Of a stretch of 15,323 nt of DNA, positions 12,249 through 15,323 are shown in pieces. The translations under genes and the position numbers were made by a program. A model generated the notes under the pieces. That model was not told where the DNA came from. It saw only the letters and a list, made by a program, of their open reading frames with translations, and made no database searches. Numbering within the stretch: position 1 is the stretch's first letter; every line of letters starts with the position of its first letter. Source of the DNA: DATAEU01 sp046724395 (lineage in GTDB: Bacteria > Actinomycetota > UBA4738 > HRBIN12); NCBI GenBank assembly GCA_046724395.1, contig JBKOWM010000127.1, forward strand, positions 1 to 15,323, read 5' to 3'.

Positions 12249-12790
12249 CACCGCAAGCGGTCGTCGTCGTCCATCGCGAAGCGATGGTCGCGGAGGGCAT
12301 CTCGGCGGCACTCGGTCGCTACCCGGGAATCGTTACGATCGGCTCGACCACGAACGCCCCCGACGCCGAGCGTCTCGGCGCGCGGGCCCACGCCGTCGCG
12401 ATCGACCCGAACGTGCCAGATGCGACGCGCCTCGCGCGTCATTTGCGTCGCGGCGGCGTTCGCGTCGTCTTCCTCGGCAACGCCGATGGCGAGGACGGGA
12501 CGCGCGTTTCGACTGGCGCACCGGTGTCCGCGCTCGCGGGGGCCCTCGCTCCCGCCGCTCGCGCACGGTTCGGTTCCTCGGATCCGTTGACATCTCGCGA
12601 GCGCGAGGTCCTCCAGCTCGCCGCGAAAGGGCTCGCCGGCAAGCAGATCGCCAAGGAGCTCCAGATCAGCCCGAAGACGGTGGAGCGGCACAAGACGCGG
12701 ATCTTCGCGAAGCTGGGCGTGCCGAACCAGGCCGCTGCCGTGTTCGCGTATGCGGAGCGAGCGAGAGGAACGAATTATGGATGGCGTTGA
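12245..12790 (+). CDS. LuxR/NarL-type transcription regulator with a degenerate receiver
   Basis: The C-terminal third is a clear LuxR-type HTH (residues 115-160: LTSREREVLQLAAKGL, then GKQIAKELQISPKTVERHK). The N-terminal 100 residues resemble a response-regulator receiver (VVVVHREAMVAEGI) but lack the acidic pair that binds magnesium (H10, R11) and the conserved lysine. An aspartate at the phosphorylation position (D53 in AIDPNVPD) remains. The domain is also short. It is therefore unlikely to be switched by ordinary phosphorylation; control by ligand, dimer state or abundance is possible. GTG 12245 overlaps the dehydratase stop, and its end overlaps the Wzz-like gene by 14 bases, so it is an internal member of the operon and may regulate it. 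No adjacent histidine kinase is seen. Confidence 0.88.
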   Translation: MTPQAVVVVHREAMVAEGISAALGRYPGIVTIGSTTNAPDAERLGARAHAVAIDPNVPDATRLARHLRRGGVRVVFLGNADGEDGTRVSTGAPVSALAGALAPAARARFGSSDPLTSREREVLQLAAKGLAGKQIAKELQISPKTVERHKTRIFAKLGVPNQAAAVFAYAERARGTNYGWR

Positions 12791-14309
12791 TTACTTGGGC
12801 GCATTCCGCCGCTGGTGGGCCGTCATTCTCGCGTCGGTGGCCATCGGGGTCACCGTGGGATGGGCGGTTCGACCGACGGCGTCCCCCACCGCTCCGCGGT
12901 ACGAGGCGACCGCCGCGATCCTCGGCTCAGCGGACATCGCCGTCACGAACCTCGGTACGCTGTCGGCGGTCGCAACGATCGGCGATGTGCCGCAACGCGT
13001 CGCGAAGGCGATCGGATACGAGGGCGATCCGCACACGCTCGCGGAGCAGATCGAAACCCTTTCAGACCAGGCGACGGGGATCTTGCGTCTCACCGCCTCT
13101 TCATCGACACCAGAGCGGGCCCAGCTGCTCGCCGATACGTTTGCGCGGCAGCTCGTGCGATGGGACGTCGCTCGACGCATCCAGTCGTCTCTCCAGCAGC
13201 AGAAACTCCTTCGCACGCAGATTGACAGGGCGGCGAAGCAGATCACCGCGCTCGAAAGACAGATTCAAGGCGCCGGGCCGGACGTGTCGGCGCTGCTGAC
13301 GGCCAAGCGTGACGCGCTCGTCACTCGATACGGGCTGCTCATCCAGCAGAGCTATCAGGCCGCGAACGCGCCGCCGCCGCCGATCAGCATTCTCAGCAGT
13401 GCTCGGGCGGAGCGCGTCAAGACCGGCGCGGCCGGATTGTTCGCGTCGCTCTCCCAGCCGGTCGTGATGCTGATCGGCGGGCTCCTCGGGCTGGTCGCCG
13501 GGCTCGCGCTCGCATTGTTCCTCGATCGCTTCGACCGTCGTATCAGGACACGCGCAGCGGCCGAGCGCTCGTTCCAGTTGCCGGTCGTGGCCGAGATAGC
13601 GCCGCTCTCGCGCAGAGACCGCCGCCGCGCGATCGTCGCCGCGAGCGGGGGCGTGTCGTCGAGCGTGGAGCCGTACACCGTTCTCGGAGCAGTTCTCGCG
13701 CAGTCGACGCCCACGACCGCGCGGCCGGGGGGCAACGGACATGCAGCCAAACACGGACAGACGATCCTCGTCACGAGCCCGTCGGCGTCCGACGGAAAGA
13801 GTCGCGTCGCAGGAAGCCTAGCGACCGCACTTGCGCAGACGGGCAAGCGCGTCGTGCTCGTCTCGTGTGATCTTCGGCATCCGCAGGTTCATCGCCTGTT
13901 CGACATCTCCAACGACCGTGGCCTGTCGGACGCCCTTCGAGCCCAGAACGGTGCTCGGGTGCTCGAGCCGGTCGCGCAGCGGACGGCACTGTCGAACCTC
14001 GTGGTTGTGCCGAGCGGGCCCGCGACGACGAACCCGGGCGAACTGTTGACCTCCGAGCGGATCGGTCGGGCGTTGGACGAGGCGAGGGGCGTGGCGGACG
14101 TCGTCCTCGTCGACGCCCCCGCGCTCCTCGAAGGCGGCGAGGGTGTCGTCCTGCTCGATGAGGCGGATTCGGTGCTGGTTGTCGCGAAGGCCGGCCGCAC
14201 GACCCAGGAGGAGGCGGAGCGCACGACCGATATCCTCAAGCGCCTCGAGGCTCCGGTCGTCGGCGTGGCCCTCGACGGAGCATCAAGGGTAGGGTTTTCC
14301 CCATCTTGA
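12777..14309 (+). CDS. Wzz-type chain-length determinant fused to a BY-kinase-like ATPase
   Basis: Such fusions control exopolysaccharide chain length and export in the cytoplasmic membrane. The first membrane helix is at about residues 14-30 and the second at 228-250, flanking an extracytoplasmic region with a coiled coil (about 135-165) and a Pro-rich segment before helix 2. The cytoplasmic domain has a P-loop ending D-G-K-S (339-342), a Walker A'-like VLVSCDLRHP (360-369, Ser replacing the first Asp) and Walker B VVLVDAPAL (442-450, Ala in place of the second Pro). It ends GASRVGFSPS with no tyrosine cluster, so autophosphorylation of the usual kind is unlikely. The 510-residue form starts at ATG 12777, supported by AGAGGA 7 bases upstream; longer versions run into the regulator gene. 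Confidence 0.9.
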   Translation: MDGVDYLGAFRRWWAVILASVAIGVTVGWAVRPTASPTAPRYEATAAILGSADIAVTNLGTLSAVATIGDVPQRVAKAIGYEGDPHTLAEQIETLSDQATGILRLTASSSTPERAQLLADTFARQLVRWDVARRIQSSLQQQKLLRTQIDRAAKQITALERQIQGAGPDVSALLTAKRDALVTRYGLLIQQSYQAANAPPPPISILSSARAERVKTGAAGLFASLSQPVVMLIGGLLGLVAGLALALFLDRFDRRIRTRAAAERSFQLPVVAEIAPLSRRDRRRAIVAASGGVSSSVEPYTVLGAVLAQSTPTTARPGGNGHAAKHGQTILVTSPSASDGKSRVAGSLATALAQTGKRVVLVSCDLRHPQVHRLFDISNDRGLSDALRAQNGARVLEPVAQRTALSNLVVVPSGPATTNPGELLTSERIGRALDEARGVADVVLVDAPALLEGGEGVVLLDEADSVLVVAKAGRTTQEEAERTTDILKRLEAPVVGVALDGASRVGFSPS

Positions 14310-14334
14310 GCGGCACTGTTTCGCCGCGTTAAGA
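14306..14334 (+). promoter_or_regulatory. Weak candidate promoter upstream of the sigma-like gene
   Basis: TTGAGC (14306-14311) and TTAAGA (14329-14334) are 17 bases apart. A small stem, GCGGC (14310-14314) with GCCGC (14323-14327), lies between the two elements and could instead be a weak terminator of the upstream operon. The 94-base gap suggests that the downstream gene has its own signal. Confidence 0.25.
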
Positions 14335-14403
14335 GTATCGTGTGGGGCAGTTTGGTCTGCCAGAGCCGCCCGCGGACGCCACCGCTCTTTCTCGGAGGCG
14401 CGT

Positions 14404-14751
14404 TTGCTCGATTCCCCACGCGAAGTGGTCTGGTGCCTGATCACGTACACCGATTGGTGGCAACCGTCCACGACGTCGGTGCTACAGGTAGGTGCGGCAC
14501 GTCGCCGGAGCAACGTCTCGGACGTCGCCCCACCGGCGCTGCTCGACTCGGTCGATGTTCGCGCCGAGCTGAGCCGACGCGTCCTCTCGCTGGAGGAGCG
14601 TGACCGAGAGCTGCTGTACCTCTGGTACGTCGTCCAGATGGCGGTAGTGGATATCGCGAAGACCCTGGGCATTTCGCGACGGCAGTGCTTCAGACGCAGG
14701 GCGAGCGCCATCCGCAACATCGTTCAGTTCGGCGACGCGGAGCCGGCATAG
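14404..14751 (+). CDS. Small helix-turn-helix protein resembling sigma factor region 4
   Basis: The 115-residue product has a C-terminal HTH (about 60-105) of the sigma-70 region 4 type: LSLEERDRELLYLWYVVQM, then DIAKTLGISRRQCFRRRASA. Region 2, which binds core polymerase and the -10, is missing, so it is not a complete sigma factor. It more likely binds DNA as a regulator or partner of one. The N-terminal half has a Trp-rich segment (YTDWWQPS) with no clear homology. Start TTG 14404 is chosen because GGAGG (14394-14398) lies 5 bases upstream; GTG 14425 is an alternative without a site. It sits between chain-length and transfer-type genes, so a role in regulating the polysaccharide locus is plausible but inferred. 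Confidence 0.7.
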   Translation: MLDSPREVVWCLITYTDWWQPSTTSVLQVGAARRRSNVSDVAPPALLDSVDVRAELSRRVLSLEERDRELLYLWYVVQMAVVDIAKTLGISRRQCFRRRASAIRNIVQFGDAEPA

Positions 14752-14797
14752 ACCGTCCAGTGCGCTCCGGGGCCGATCCATTCTCGGAGGTTCCACG

Positions 14798-15323
14798 ATA
14801 GAGTCGACGCAGCCATTGGGGCAGCGCACCGCGCAGCCGCCGCGTCCGACGACCGACGATGGGTCGGCGGATGCTGGTGCGCCGACGGCGCGATCGCGAT
14901 CGAGCGCGCGGACGTCCTCACCGGGCCTCCGGCGGTCCGTTGTGCATCGGCTCGCGGTGCATCTCGTTCGTCGCCTGGGATGCGCCCACGTGATCGATGT
15001 CGGCTGCACCGAGCCGCGCGAGCTGGCGAAGGTCCACCCGAACGCCAAGATCGTCGGGCTCGGGATCGGCGTCGACCTGCGGCCCGCTCGCTTCGAGTAT
15101 CGGTTCGGGCGCTGGATCGACTGGGATCCCGCGTCCGATGTGCTCGAGACCGTCGAGCCCGACATCTCGGTCGACAGCGTGATCGTGGCGGCGATCGACC
15201 CGGAAGGACCGGTCGTCGACGACGTGGTTGCAAACCTCCGACGGCTCATGGACTACGCCCCCGCGGCGATCGTGACGGCGACCCATCGAACGTCGGTGGG
15301 AGAGCTTCGTTCGGTCGTCGAAG
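14798..15323 (+). CDS. Methyltransferase-fold protein with eroded SAM motifs (3' end outside the window)
   Basis: The frame is open to the right edge. After a disordered Pro/Ser/Arg leader (about 1-45) comes a class I methyltransferase-like core: HVIDVGC (64-70), PNAKIVGLG (81-89), FGRWIDWD, then LRRLMDYAPAAIVTATHR. This matches the order of SAM-dependent methyltransferases common in polysaccharide loci. However, motif I reads G-C-T-E-P instead of GCGxG, the motif II acid is Gly (G89), and the usual DVIEHL segment is AIDPEGP. Catalysis is therefore doubtful. GGAGG at 14786-14790 points to the codon ATA at 14798, not a normal start. TTG 14816 and GTG 14942 are alternatives; the latter removes part of the fold. 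It may be a pseudoenzyme or a decaying gene. Confidence 0.5.
   Translation, partial: MESTQPLGQRTAQPPRPTTDDGSADAGAPTARSRSSARTSSPGLRRSVVHRLAVHLVRRLGCAHVIDVGCTEPRELAKVHPNAKIVGLGIGVDLRPARFEYRFGRWIDWDPASDVLETVEPDISVDSVIVAAIDPEGPVVDDVVANLRRLMDYAPAAIVTATHRTSVGELRSVVE

Noticed and set aside
12271..12287. Perfect seven-base-pair hairpin with a GAA loop (CCATCGC and GCGATGG) in the LuxR-type gene
   Set aside because: It resembles the rpsC and rpmD palindromes but is single-copy and encodes the ordinary receiver segment HREAM, so codon choice explains it. Worth including only in a genome-wide count.
1..15323. CRISPR arrays, insertion sequences, transposase genes, rRNA and tRNA genes
   Set aside because: None found on reading both strands. 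The only tandem repeats are the two-copy units inside rpsC and rpmD.

Overview
The window is high-GC bacterial DNA, about two-thirds G+C by eye, with nearly all third codon positions G or C in the genes. It most likely comes from an actinomycetote (Actinomycetota), probably a deep or uncultured lineage. The grounds are the ribosomal gene order through secY-adk-map, the four-cysteine S14, the zinc-lid adenylate kinase, a DivIVA-domain protein and the many GTG starts. The lineage is inferred from these traits, not from any database comparison. All convincing genes are on the + strand.

Region 1 (1-9081) is the end of the S10 operon running into the spc operon: rplV (last codons), rpsC, rplP, rpmC, rpsQ, rplN, rplX, rplE, rpsN, rpsH, rplF, rplR, rpsE, rpmD, rplO, secY, adk, map. 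Most genes overlap by 1-7 bases, so this looks like one translationally coupled transcript. The only gaps above 10 bases are rpsH-rplF (59 bases) and rplO-secY (66 bases, with a small hairpin). Four ribosomal proteins (S3, S17, S5, L30) carry unusual low-complexity tails. The S3 and L30 tails are encoded by tandem, hairpin-forming repeats with a GAA loop, as if palindromic elements had entered essential genes in frame.

The familiar continuation after map (infA, rpmJ, rpsM, rpsK, rpsD, rpoA, rplQ) is missing. Instead there is a near-perfect 24-base palindrome abutting a perfect Shine-Dalgarno, then a DivIVA-domain coiled-coil gene (9151-9804).

Region 2 (9805-10385) is about 580 bases without an established gene. 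It holds a post-divIVA hairpin, a candidate promoter with an inverted repeat over its -10, several strong potential RNA stems (two of which form an H-type pseudoknot geometry), and a 42-codon reading frame with an excellent ribosome-binding site whose stop overlaps the next start. I read it as a structured leader of the downstream operon; that is inference.

Region 3 (10386-15323) is the head of an exopolysaccharide or capsule locus: a membrane-anchored FlaA1/CapD-type nucleotide-sugar dehydratase/epimerase, a LuxR-type regulator with a degraded receiver, a Wzz/BY-kinase-like chain-length protein without a C-terminal tyrosine cluster, a small sigma-region-4-like HTH protein, and the start of a methyltransferase-fold protein whose SAM-binding motifs are eroded and whose best-placed start codon is ATA. 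The first three overlap and look co-transcribed. Together they would supply a modified nucleotide sugar, control polymer length and regulate the locus. Its glycosyltransferases and flippase are presumably beyond the right edge.
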